Made by a program: the position numbers and the translations under genes
The notes under the pieces: model-generated
The model's database searches: none
Seen by the model: only the letters and a program-made list of their open reading frames with translations
Told to the model about the DNA's origin: nothing
Assembly (NCBI RefSeq): GCF_028858725.1
Contig: NC_084774.1
Coordinates: forward strand, 8,034,001 to 8,098,000
Source: Colius striatus
Taxonomy: Eukaryota; Chordata; Aves; Coliiformes; Coliidae
Length of the DNA: 64,000 nt
Direction: 5' to 3'
Shown here: positions 44,101-54,000 of the stretch, one piece after another
Layout of the letters: each line of letters begins with the position of its first letter
How positions within the stretch are numbered: position 1 is the stretch's first letter

Positions 44101-47100
44101 ATGGAACTAGTCAAGTTAGCCAGAAGTTTTCTCTGGGCTCCAGTCCTTCAGCTAAGAACAAGGCATGGCCCAGCTGCAGCAAGCCAGGCACAACACTTGT
44201 CATGCAGAAGTGAGATGAGCAGAGAGATTCTGCAATGGGAATGTTCTCTCCCATTCACTCCCACAAGAGCAACCAGTCCCTCTGTACAGAGCTCTGAAAG
44301 AGGATGGATCAAGGCCCAGAAGGACCTAAAAGGGATGGAGAAGGTCAGGAAATCAGACCCACAGGGCAGCAGAAGGATAAGAAGCAAGTGCAAGCCTGGT
44401 CAGCTGCAATGAAAGGAGAAGAGGTGAGTCTGGCAGTGACCTCAGGTAACCTGTGCTGCCCCTGGTACTTACCCATGTCCAGCTTCTCGCACAGAGAGCC
44501 CAGTCCCTGCAGCACAGCCAACTGCAGCTTGAAGGCAAGTGTGTGGGTGTACATAGGCCCTGCTCTGGCACTGGCTGGGGCTTGGCTGAGGAGGGAACTG
44601 GTCAGCTTAGGCAGGACATCTTTGGAGAACCTCTGCCTCAGAAAGTCCCCACACTTGTCAGCCAGGGTACACAGCACCTAGAGGAGAAAGGTCAGTTATA
44701 GGAGGGTGGGTGCACATACAGGTCTGGGGGGGGGTTGCTCAGCAAGCCACACCACCTGGGGATAAGGCATTCACTCTCCCTTGACCATGTTTTAGTAGCT
44801 GAGAGCAATGTGCCCATATCTGCCAGTTTCCACTGCTGGGCTGAAGGTGAATGCTTGACTGAGAGGCTGAGTGACCTGAACCTCACTCCGTTTCACGTGG
44901 TGTTCTAAACTGAGCCTCCCTCCGTGCAGGGGAGGAATCCTTGTGAAACCCTGGGGCTGGCAACCTCTGCAAACATGCTGTCCAGTGTGAGTCAGGAGGA
45001 GAATGCAGGCAGTTGGCACGGTCAGGAGCTCTTTAACAATGCCATTAAGGGGCTAAGTCTTCACTTAACCTCTCCGTGCCAATGCCTCAATTGTGAAATA
45101 ATCCCTTCTCTTCAGCCTAAGACTTTCACAGGGGGGTGGTGAGACTGTGGCTCCAGCAAAGGCAAGTTGCACTATATGGTGCCTCTGAGAGCTGCTTAGG
45201 CAGTAAAAGAAGTGTTTTCCTCCTCCCTGCAGTAGCCACTGATGTTGCTGTTTGCCCCAGGAGCAGTGTCAAGGTGCTGTCTGTGGACAAGCTGCAGTGG
45301 GTGTGGTACAAACCTATGCACTGCAGGGTGGTGACCCTGTGTTCTGAACCACAGTTAAAAAACCACTCCACCAGCTTAGTGCTTCTCTCACAGGCCACAA
45401 CAATGCCTGAACCACCTGCCTACTAAGCACCAGCTTGAAGGCTGCTGGCAGAGACTTGCTGCTGTACCTTGAAGGCTCTGAGCACTGCCAGAGGGTCATC
45501 ACTAATCAGGCGGGTGACGAGAGCTGGCCACACACGGTGAGCCATGGGCAGCAGATGGTTTCCGTGAGGATGCAGCACAGTTACACAGAGCTCCAGCACG
45601 TCCAGGACCTGGGCAGCAAGGGCAGGTAACAGACTTTCAGAATGCTACAGCGCTGGGCACTCAGGTGCATCCCCAGTGTTGCGCTGGGGAGACAGAAGAA
45701 GGAAGAGTTTTAATACCAAAGGGCTGGGTTTTACCTCAGCATGAGCTGGGATAACTGAACACAGGCCTGTTTGGAAAGGGGCAAGCAGCACAACTTGTGC
45801 TGGGCTACAAAGCCAGACTGGGACTGCTGGTCTGACCCTCGGGCCCCAGTGCTCCTGCAGCATGGCATGGATCACCTGGCAGGGCTGGGGCCTCCCTGCT
45901 GCCAATCTGGGTTATGCCTCTGCTGCATTTTCTGTCTTTGCAGTTTAAAAGGAGGCCACCTTCAAAGGATTTTTATGATTAAAAAAACCCAGGGTTCTTA
46001 GCCCTGTTTATCATCATCCCAGCAACTTCAAACACGTTCATGAGTCTGTGCACTGCAGTCAGAGCGAGGGGGAGGGGAGGGGAGGCTGAGGTGGGAGGAG
46101 GACACCGGCTTCCTCTACCACGGGCTGAGGCACAAGACTTATCACGAGAATCGAGGGAAGGTGCCTGATACAAAGCCACCCTTGAGGTCCTGTGCAGCCT
46201 ATCTGCCATTCCTAAACCAGCCTGTGCCCAGGTGACTGTCTCCTGGTCTCTCGCCAGCCTTGCAGGGTCTGTCCTGAACAGCAACAGCAGCCTCCTGAGG
46301 ACAGGAGCCCAGCACACACCGTGCCTGTGCCACCCACCCCCTCCCAGGCACCACCCAGCCCCTGGAGCCACCGCTGACCGACCTTGAGCCGCACTCGGAG
46401 GCTCCTGTCAGAGAGCAGGTGGATGCACCTCTCCAGCACAGCTTTGGCCAGCTCAGCGTGGCTGGGCAGGGCAGCTTCTCCTTCCGCAGCAGAGTTGTCT
46501 GGCTCCGGCTTAGCAAGGACAGGAACCTCAGCTGGAGGACAAAAGCATTACCTCAGCATTGAAAGCGACTCAGATGAAGATGCCCACCCACAGCTGCTCT
46601 GCAACCTCCCAGGGAGGCCTCTGGCATCCTTTAGTGCATGATGGACACAGTCCACAGTTCTGGGAGTCACATGTCAGATCAGTCAGGAGGGTGGGACTGG
46701 AGGAGGTTTGCTTTCTTTACTGGACAATGCAGCTGGTCTGACATTTGCAGTCTCTGCTCACCATGGACTTACTTCCCATTGATTTGTATTAAAAATGAAA
46801 AGCCTGAGTATTTAAAGGTGAAGTATTTAAAGGTCAGGATTGCAGCACAGCACAGTGAAGTTCCCTCTGTGAATGTCTGCAGGGCCTGCCAAGGCCAAGT
46901 GAGAAGGGAGTGGTGGCATCATTAGCCAGGAGAAAACAGTACAGGGATTCCCAAGGGAGGGCAAAGAAAACACAGCAGGATCCCAGAAAGAGGAAACTTT
47001 GGGTCCTGAACACAAACAAGGTAAGGAAGAACACAGTGTACTTGTGTCTGAGAGCCAGACCAGCCTCCATCTACAAACATTTCACACCCTCCTTGCACAG

Positions 47101-50100
47101 AACAGCAGGAGCAGCCAGCAGCACCCGCCCCGAGCTGCGGTCAGCAAAAAGCACACCCGAAGCGGGCAGGACTGTGCTGGGCTTTCAGCCTGGCCCCAAG
47201 TCCCTGTCTGACAACAGGAAACTCAGATGTCACTGTCTGTCTCGAAACTGAACACACTCCTCTCCAGTCTTACGCAGTACTGACCTGCCTCCTCCTCCTC
47301 CTCTGTGTCAGGAAGGTTGCCCTCTGCAATCTGCTTCTGTCTGACGTAGTCAAGGAAGAATCGTTGCACCTCGTGCCTCGTCAGCACCCGCTGCCCCTGG
47401 GACACCGGCCTGCTCTGCCTCTGCTCCTCACTGCAGCTTGACCCAAACCACTGCACTGCAAAAGAGCGACCGACACGTCACTGAGCAGCCACCAACCCCT
47501 CCTGCAAGGCAGCACGGGACCATGGATTCCTTCAGAGAGGAACAGGACTCCCCACGTTTTGTGGGACTGAGCTACAGAGTCAGGCAGCTGCTGTCACATC
47601 CCTGGGACCTCCCTGATGGCAAGAAAAGGCTAAAACCCCAATGTAGAAAGGAAAACACTCACGTGCTCCTACAGAGCATGGATGGGAGCAGCAGAGCTCT
47701 CCTTTCTCCACCACTAAAGGCTGTGTTCCTGCAAGTCTGCAGGCCAGGCAACCAGAAACTGGTTGGGGAGAGGGGAAACTCTTGGTGATCTTTGCTCAAG
47801 AGCTGGCCCACGCAGCAAGGCAAAGCTGCCACCACGCTGCAGGACCTCAGCTGCTTGGAATCTCCCAGGACAAGTGGAAAGCTCAGAGACAAGTGCCCTT
47901 GACTATGGTATGACTAAGTTACTCAAAGTAATCATCGCTCAGGTACCTAATGCTGTCATCACTGAGTGCAGGACCCCGAGGAAAGTGGCAGCCTGGTTAC
48001 TGTAAGACTGATCCAACGCAGACAGGACGTCTTGGATGACATCTTCTACCAGTGGCAGCAAGCTGGCATCTGAATGCCTCAGCATAGTGTCCAGGACCTG
48101 GGAAGCGTGTGACTGATGTGCCAGCTGGCGCAAGCTCAGGGAAATCCCATTCACCAGATAGTCAGAGTTGTCATTAATCAGACTCTGCAAGGACTCGTAA
48201 GCGCAGGCCTCGCAGATGTCAGCCAGCGTCCCCAGCGCCGTCTCGCTGATCAGCAGAGTCTTGTCTCCAGCCTTTTCCAGCACAGGGTAGAGCGCCGAGA
48301 GCAGCAGCAGCCGGAACTGCCTGCCCAGGACGGCGGCGAAGCAGCTCACGCCCTCCAGCTGGATGCAGATCTGCCAGATGTTGCTGTTCATGGTGCGGGC
48401 GGTGGCGCGCGGCTCCGGGGCCAGCAGGAGAACGCTGCTGCGCGTGCCTCCCGGGCGCTGCACCGGCTGCTCGGGGCTCATCTCCTCCGTGTCCAAGCTG
48501 GTGATCAGGTACCAGTTGGCCTGGGCCGTGTACTCGTCGAGGATGGACGTTACGGACGCCTGGAGATCCTCCGGGCTCGGTGCAGTGTCCCGTTGCTGAA
48601 GGACATCCACGGCCAGACCCGCGGCTCCCGCCAGCAGCTCGTTGAGGACCATGGCTGCCTGCTTCCTGTACGCCCCAGACTCCACATACAGCCCCAGGAA
48701 GTGATCCACCAGCAGATACAGGTTCCCGTAGTAGCCCAGGACGCGACACACTTGCTGCAGGAGCCGGAACACTCTCTCCTCCGCGAAGAAGCGGAAATGC
48801 TTCCTCTGCCTCGCGCCCCGTTGCAGGCAGGGCACCAGGGAGCCCGCGGGCCCGCCCCAGCGCCTGCCCTCCACCACCCGCACGTCGGTCACGTCCAGCT
48901 CCAGAACCTGCACCAGCGCCCTGGACAGACGCTGCAGGTGTGACACGGAGTTGAGGACGCAGCTGATCTTGGGGCCCAGCAGCTTCAGGTAGCCGAGCAG
49001 CAAGCTGAGAGTGGCCACCTTGCCCACGTCATCCTGGGAGTTCATCAGGCGAGGCAGCGCTGTGGCCAGGGAATGCAGGTTCTCGGAGAGGACATCGGTG
49101 AGAGCCCTGTTGTGTGCTACGAGCCCCTGCTCTGCAGTGCCCTGCAGAACCTCCTTACACCTGCTCTGGACTTCGCTGCTTTCATCGTTCACCAGCCCGA
49201 CCAAGGCCTTTAGAAGATGACTGAACGAGTCTACCAGAGACCGACTGCAGTTCCTCAACAAGTGCTGGATCAGTTCCACCAGCTCCAGTCTCACTTTCCA
49301 GTGAGGGTGAACTGAAGAAAACCCAACTACTTTTTGCAGGAGGAGAGAGAGTTTCTCAGCAGTACTCCTACTCCAGTCGGGTCCCCTATGGACCATTAAT
49401 TCCGATATCCTGCTTTGTTCCTCTGGCAGCTTTTCTTTCTTCTTTGGGATCCTGGCTAGCTGTGTGTCTGCCATCACCAACCCAACCACCAGATAAAAGA
49501 GCCTGATGGCAGCAACAGTGCTTTTGTGACCTTGTTTGATGTCTCCAGTAATAACGCGAGACAGGGTTATGGAAATCCCGGGCAGAAACGAAGCAAACAA
49601 ATCCCCACAGTGCTGTGCCTCATCCTCATCCAGCTGCCGATGCTCCTGGCAGTCGCACTGCAGAACTAGCACCTGTAAGCACTTCAAAGCAGAGAGTTTA
49701 ATTTGCTTGGCTTTTTCTTGCTCAGCTAGGCCCAGAAGCAAAGACACCGCAAATCCTAAGAGAGGGAGGGTGGAGGGTTGATACAGGGACATGACGACGT
49801 CGCCGTAAGCCGAGTGCATCAGGGTGTGCAGCGCCTGGATGACGGCCAGCTTCAGCTCCTCGGACGGCGAGGCCGCCGTGCCCGAGCCTGCTGGGGCCGA
49901 GAGGCACGTGCAGAGCTCCGAGAAAAGCTCCTGCAGCAGCTCCGGCTTCTTCACGCACGTCGCTGCGAGGACCGAGGCCGCGCACTGCACCACGCTCAGC
50001 ACCACGCGCTCCGGCTTGGGCCCCGGCACCTTCAGGGCGAAGCGCAGCGGGAACAGCACGTACTCCTGCAGCTGCTGCAGCGCCGGGGCGCTCACAGCCG

Positions 50101-50212
50101 CCAGCCGGGCCTGCAGCCGCCACACGTTCTCCGCCGTCTGCGCCCGCGTCAGCTGCACGCACGCGGGCCGCAGGGCCCCGAACGCCTCCTGCGGGGTGTC
50201 GAACACGGCCAT
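37890..50212 (-). CDS. TTI1: TTI1, TELO2-interacting protein 1
   Basis: Seven exons on the minus strand splice in frame to 1,078 residues; the human protein has 1,089. TTI1 is a HEAT-repeat scaffold. With TELO2 and TTI2 it forms the TTT complex, which works with HSP90 and R2TP to stabilise newly made PIK-family kinases (mTOR, ATM, ATR, DNA-PKcs, SMG1, TRRAP). Family signatures run along the whole length: [16 protein letters not shown] at the N-terminus, [31 protein letters not shown]-type segments, [60 protein letters not shown] and [16 protein letters not shown] near the end. An acidic EEEEE cluster lies near residue 810, where the family has a variable linker. The start at 50212 was chosen because it matches the family N-terminus and has a strong Kozak context (G at -3, G at +4). 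The frame stays open for 168 codons upstream, but that sequence is GC-rich promoter and repeat. All introns are GT-AG. The gene is head to head with RPRD1B. Confidence 0.97.
38107..43681 (-). other. TTI1: TTI1 intron 6, with a CR1 fragment
   Basis: This intron of 5.6 kb (phase 2) is about seven times longer than the other TTI1 introns. It holds a CR1 tail at 38942-39004. On the plus strand it has several exon-like open segments with good splice consensus (40469-40549, 40812-41058, 42604-42684, 43146-43256). I cannot connect them to a known gene; see findings. Confidence 0.85.
38942..39004 (+). mobile_element. CR1 LINE, short 3' fragment
   Basis: The sequence reads GGTTGGAGTCAATGATCTTA, then AAGGGCTTTTCCAACC and AAAACGATTCTGTGATTT. 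This is the final 60 bases of a CR1-type LINE of the ATGATCTTAAAGG subtype, in the plus orientation and severely 5' truncated. Confidence 0.85.
43682..43769 (-). CDS. TTI1: TTI1 coding exon 6
   Basis: The exon is 88 bases with acceptor CCTGCAG before 43769 and donor GTAATG after 43682. It reads [20 protein letters not shown] followed by PLKLQEAAQ, matching the family closely. It ends with two bases of a Ser codon. Confidence 0.95.
43770..44472 (-). other. TTI1: TTI1 intron 5
   Basis: This is a phase 1 intron of 703 bases. The plus strand carries open frames ending in a strong donor-like AAGAG|GTGAGT at 44422, mentioned in the findings. Otherwise nothing is seen. Confidence 0.88.
44473..44677 (-). 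CDS. TTI1: TTI1 coding exon 5
   Basis: The exon is 205 bases with acceptor CTCTAG and donor G|GTAAGT. It encodes [20 protein letters not shown] through [20 protein letters not shown], one of the best conserved parts of the protein. Confidence 0.96.
44678..45467 (-). other. TTI1: TTI1 intron 4
   Basis: This is a phase 0 intron of 790 bases containing a G-run at 44727-44735. I see nothing else in it. Confidence 0.88.
45468..45608 (-). CDS. TTI1: TTI1 coding exon 4
   Basis: The exon is 141 bases (47 codons), phase 0 on both sides. It encodes [20 protein letters not shown] through [11 protein letters not shown] and aligns throughout with the human protein. The acceptor is GCCCAG and the donor is GTACAG. 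Confidence 0.96.
45609..46382 (-). other. TTI1: TTI1 intron 3
   Basis: This is a phase 0 intron of 774 bases. A purine-rich GAGGGGGAGGGGAGGGGAGG run lies at about 46067-46086 on the plus strand. I see no gene. Confidence 0.88.
46383..46531 (-). CDS. TTI1: TTI1 coding exon 3
   Basis: The exon is 149 bases with acceptor CCTCCAG before 46531 and donor AAG|GTCGGT. It contains the variable linker end ([11 protein letters not shown]) and then the conserved [17 protein letters not shown]. The donor has C at +3, which is unusual but flanked by good matches. Confidence 0.93.
46532..47284 (-). other. TTI1: TTI1 intron 2
   Basis: This is a phase 1 intron of 753 bases with nothing recognisable beyond splice sites. 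A plus-strand frame at 46910-47251 is open but has no homology that I know. Confidence 0.87.
47285..47455 (-). CDS. TTI1: TTI1 coding exon 2
   Basis: The exon is 171 bases with acceptor TTTTGCAG and donor GTCAGT. It starts VQWF (human AQWF), continues through a low-conservation linker, then [20 protein letters not shown] and the acidic EEEEE run. Confidence 0.94.
47456..47946 (-). other. TTI1: TTI1 intron 1
   Basis: This is a phase 1 intron of 491 bases. I see nothing in it apart from splice signals. Confidence 0.9.
47947..50212 (-). CDS. TTI1: TTI1 coding exon 1 (large)
   Basis: This single exon of 2,266 bases encodes residues 1-755, about 70 per cent of the protein, as the family's large first coding exon does. 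It ends SVMTAL with donor G|GTACCT. GC content rises towards the start codon as the exon enters the CpG island. Confidence 0.96.
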
Positions 50213-50618
50213 GGCCGGGCAGCGCGGCGGGCGGAGGCCGCAGCCGGGTCCCGAGGCCCGAGGGGCTCCGGCCGGGGCGGGGCCCGGGGCGCGCGCGCCT
50301 ACCTGCAGCCGGAGCGGGGCGGCCCCGCGCCGGAAGTGACGCAGCGGCGGCCGCGGGCGGCAGCGCGACAAAGCGCCTCCCGCGGCCCCGGCAGGAGCGT
50401 CCCGGCCGGCCGCTATGCGCATGCGCCAGCAGTGGCGGGCGCCAGCCCTGCGGCTGCGCATGCGCCCTACACCCCCCCCCCCCAAGCAGCCGCCGGGCCG
50501 GGCGTAGCGCTGCCCCTTTTGTCCCTCCGGCGGACCCGTAGGATGCCGCCCTTCGACCCGCCGCGGCGGGGTGAGGGGTCGGGCGGCCATCTTGTGGCGG
50601 CGGCGGCGGCGGGTGGCG
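50213..50618. promoter_or_regulatory. Bidirectional CpG-island promoter between TTI1 and RPRD1B
   Basis: The two start codons are 683 bases apart, head to head, within a CpG island running from roughly 49.8 to 51.2 kb. Typical housekeeping motifs are present. They are an ETS site CCGGAAGT at 50330-50337 overlapping a TGACGCA CRE-like half at 50337-50343, two NRF1 sites TGCGCATGCGCC at 50416-50427 and 50455-50466, and a YY1 core CCATCTT at 50587-50593 placed as for a start site towards RPRD1B. A run of 12-13 C lies at about 50471-50483. No TATA box is seen. Start sites are not determined. Confidence 0.75.
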
Positions 50619-50626
50619 GTCGGTGA
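50543..50626 (+). other. Possible upstream ORF before RPRD1B (27 codons)
   Basis: An ATG at 50543 in the context GTAGGATGC (weak Kozak) opens a frame of 27 codons ending in TGA at 50624-50626. It would only be in the mRNA if transcription starts upstream of it. The YY1 site suggests a start near 50570-50590, which would exclude it. Confidence 0.3.
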
Positions 50627-50894
50627 GCACCCCCCGGCCCCGCAGGCCCCGGTGAGCAGCCCCCGGCCCCATAGCCCCCACTGAGCAGCCCCTGGCCCCG
50701 CAGCCCCCGGCCCCATAGCCCCCAGTGAGCAGCCCCCGGCCCCGCAGCCGCCGGTGAGCAGCCCCCGGCCCCCAGTCCCCTAGCCCCCAGTGAACAGCCC
50801 CCGGCCCCGCAGCCGCCGGTGAGAAGCCCCCGGCCCGCAGCCCTCGGCCCCCCGGCCCCGCAGCCACCAGTGAGCACCCCCCGGCCGCGCAGCC
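50619..50894. repeat. RPRD1B: 28-44 bp tandem repeat forming the RPRD1B leader
   Basis: About eight variable units of the type GTGAGCAGCCCCCGGCCCCG followed by CAGCCGCCG run without a break up to the RPRD1B start codon. The last unit ends GCGCAGCC directly before the ATG. Each unit carries a (C/A)(G/C)GTGAG, CTGAG or AGTGA element and most have a CCCGCAG or CCATAG element. Confidence 0.9.
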
Positions 50895-51045
50895 ATGTCG
50901 TCTTTCTCCGAGTCGGCGCTGGAGAAGAAGCTGTCGGAGCTGAGCAACTCGCAGCAGAGCGTGCAGACGCTGTCGCTGTGGCTCATCCACCACCGCAAGC
51001 ACGCCGGGCCCATCGTGTCCGTCTGGCACCGGGAGCTCCGCAAAG
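50895..51045 (+). CDS. RPRD1B: RPRD1B coding exon 1
   Basis: The exon is 151 bases, with 50 codons and one base over. It encodes the first helices of the CID and is essentially identical to mammals, ending HRELRK. The Kozak context is GCAGCCATGT (G at -3 by repeat chance). The donor is AAAG|GTAGGC. Confidence 0.96.
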
Positions 51046-54000
51046 GTAGGCGCGGCGGGGGCCGCTCCTTCCGGCCGGGACCGCGAGGATACCGGGAGCC
51101 CCGGCGCCGCTGGACAGGGCGTTACGCGGGTGCGCTGGGGGCTCGGTGCTAAAAGGCGGTAGAGGCGCTTTAAGCGGTGACTAGAGCGGGAGGCCGCGGG
51201 GCAGCTCGTTAATGTTGGCAAATATCTACATGGTGGTGTCAGGGTGCTGGGGCAGCACTTCATGTGTTGTATCCAGTGACAAAGGGAACACAAACAGTTC
51301 TATTTAAACACGAGGAGAAAATCCTTTGGTGCTGAGGTGAGGGAGTCCTGGCCCAGGCTGCCCAGGGAGGGTGTGGAGGCTCCTGGTCTGGAGGTTTCCA
51401 AACCCACCTGGACACGTTCCTGAGCCCCCTGAGCCAGGGGAAGCTGCTTTAGCAGGGGTTGGGGCTGGATGAGCTGTAAAGGTCCCTTCCAGCCCCAACC
51501 ATTGTATGATTCTAAGTGTTAGTGGACACCAGGAGGGCGCTCAGCAGTGCGGGGCTGGGATACAGGGGCATGCTGAGCGTTTCCCCTGGCAGTGCTGGGC
51601 TCTGCTGTGAGGTGCTTCCTGAGCTGGCCTTTAGATTTTGCTTTTAAAACTTGGGTTTGTGCTCGTGGCAGCTATCCAGTGTGGAATTACCCTCAGAGGC
51701 TGGGGGATAGATGTAGCAGGAGTGGTTGTAGGGTTGTACAGAAACAGTTTGATACTGTCTCACGTTGCTTTGGTACAACCTGGTCTGGAGAGCATATGAG
51801 TGACCCCTGTAGCTTCCTCCTACAGTCTCACTCCACCTTGAATAAAGTGGTTCTATACTAAGCTTTTTTTCCTGAAGTTAATGAAGAAATAAACCTGCTG
51901 TGGTATTGATTTGCTCTGGGATGAGAGCAGCTCGTTTAATCACGGGGTTAAGGTCTGTTACTCTGCTGGCTTCAGAGGTGAGATGTCCCCATGCAGAAGA
52001 AGTGTAAAGCTAATAAATTAATTAGGGAAAAACCCAACCCTGAGCAGAAATAATGAGTTCAAAGCTGTTGGGCTCAGGCCTCTGAGTCGCCCTGGTACAG
52101 TGAAAGCATTTTGGACTTTATTTTTAGATTGAAAACCAATCAGCAGTTGGAAAGCCATGCTGGTGGTTCCTGGTGACAGAAGTGAGAAACACATCCAAAA
52201 TCTCTCTCTCTCTCTTTTTTTTTTCCCTTCTTTTTCTCTCCCTTTCCCAGCAAAATCGAGTAGGAAGCTGACTTTCCTGTACTTGGCAAACGATGTTATC
52301 CAGAACAGTAAGCGGAAAGGCCCCGAGTTCACCAGGGAGTTTGAATCTGTTCTGGTGGATGCTTTTTCTCACGTTGCCAGGTATGTTGCTGCAGCTTTTC
52401 CCTCTAGAGATTTGCCTTCTTGTTATACAAAGTTTAATTCAAACGGGTTTTAAGGTTTTGTTGGGTTTTATAAGGGATGCCTGTACCTTCTCTCTAGTAG
52501 AGGCTGGGTTCTGGCCACTTTGTGGCTAGGAACTGCTCAGTGTTAATATTTCTCTTTGGGCAAGCTCATTTGGATGTGGCTCAGCCTCTCCCAGCTTCCC
52601 CAATTTGTTCTCTCCACGCAGTGCCTATGTACTTTAACTGTTACCAAACCATGGGTAGTGAACTGGATAATTGTGTGACGCTTGGCTCTTTCCCACTGTC
52701 AGAAGACTTTAAAAGAGCCCGTGCTTTGGGTCATTGGAGTCTGGGCAGTTTGGGCTGAGCAAGATTTCTTTCTTGTGTTGCTTGTTTTAACGCTTGTCTG
52801 ATGATTAGCTTCCTTTCTAGAGGAAGGTTTTTACCCTTAGAAGGGCAGAAGTGGTGCAGGTCCCATCTTACCAAAACTGGACTGTCCTTAGTGAAGATTT
52901 CCTCTCAGTAGTGTGATAGTTCCCATTCTCTCAGGCAAACGACTGTGATGCTCAATGTGTCGTGTTGTGCTGCTCTGGATGGCTGTCAGACTCTCAGTGC
53001 ACTATATGAGTACATTTAAGTGCCTAATGATCCAAACAACCTGCTTTTTAATTGGGATGATATTGACTAAAACAACTGTTTAAAGTTAATACTCTGAGTT
53101 GTAAATGTGTCAACTTGGGGGTGTTTTATAGCTCTTCTTGTTAGTTCTGACTGATAGCGAGTCTCTTCCTTCAAACCTTCCCCTGCCCTTCCTTTGCGGG
53201 AGACCCTGGGGCACTTTCAGGCAATCTTTGGTTCCAACAGAAGGGGAAATTGGCCACAAGTGTGTTTTGCATAGTTTGTGTCAGACAACGTGAGAGAATT
53301 CTCTGCAAACATACAAGTGTTGCAATGGATGCAGCTGCTGGTTTGGAGGATGATCTCTCAACACATGAGGAATGTTTTTCAGATGAACTATAGCTATTCT
53401 CTAATCTTTGAACAGAGAGGCAGATGAGGGCTGCAAGAAGCCCTTGGAGCGATTGCTTAACATCTGGCAAGAAAGGAGTGTGTATGGCAGCGAGTTCATA
53501 CAGCAACTGAAGCTTTCGATGGAAGACTCCAATAGTCCCCAGACTAAAGGTAAATGATACAGCCTTTGTTTGCTTGGTTTTGTTTTTCACTTTGGCGTGT
53601 GTTTCCCTGCAAGCACTGTGAGGAGTTGAGCACTGGGCTCCTGGGGTTGAGTTTTTGCCAGAGCTGGTCATGAGGAGTCCTTGGGGTGGTTTGGAGAGGA
53701 ATCTGACTCTCATTAAACCCACAGTTGCAGTTTGCAGTTGTGCTGCCTTGTGAGTGGCAGCAAGATTAACTTGAGGTAATGTCTGCTCTGCTCCTTCAGG
53801 CAGTGCTTCAGGGCTGCCTTTTGACACAAAGACAGATAGGGCACAGGGAACTGTTGTGTCCACCTTGAGAGTTAAATTGTCCTGTTCTACATCTCTGAGA
53901 GTGGTCAGCTGGATTACTGCAGTGGTTTGTTTGGTATTGTTAGTACTTTCATTCATTAATTGTTTCATTTTCTGTAGTTAGTACATTTTATTATGATTCA

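Noticed and set aside
46555-46641. Plus-strand frame with an acidic ESDSDEDA motif as an exon antisense to TTI1
   Set aside because: The frame is short, lacks a clear donor and overlaps the reverse of TTI1 exon 3 and its flank. The acidic run is likely chance.
50270-50310. A 5' UTR intron in TTI1 starting at CTGCAG|GTAGGC on the minus strand
   Set aside because: The donor is good, but no usable acceptor lies between it and the ATG, so unspliced 5' UTR is the simpler reading. Transcript data would decide.
50213-50716. An N-terminal extension of TTI1 by 168 codons
   Set aside because: The frame is open but passes through the divergent promoter and the leader repeat of RPRD1B. The family N-terminus begins exactly at the ATG at 50212, which has a strong Kozak context.
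49722-51293. 523-codon minus-strand frame spanning RPRD1B exon 1 and TTI1 exon 1
   Set aside because: It is out of frame with TTI1, antisense to RPRD1B exon 1, and explained by CpG-island composition.
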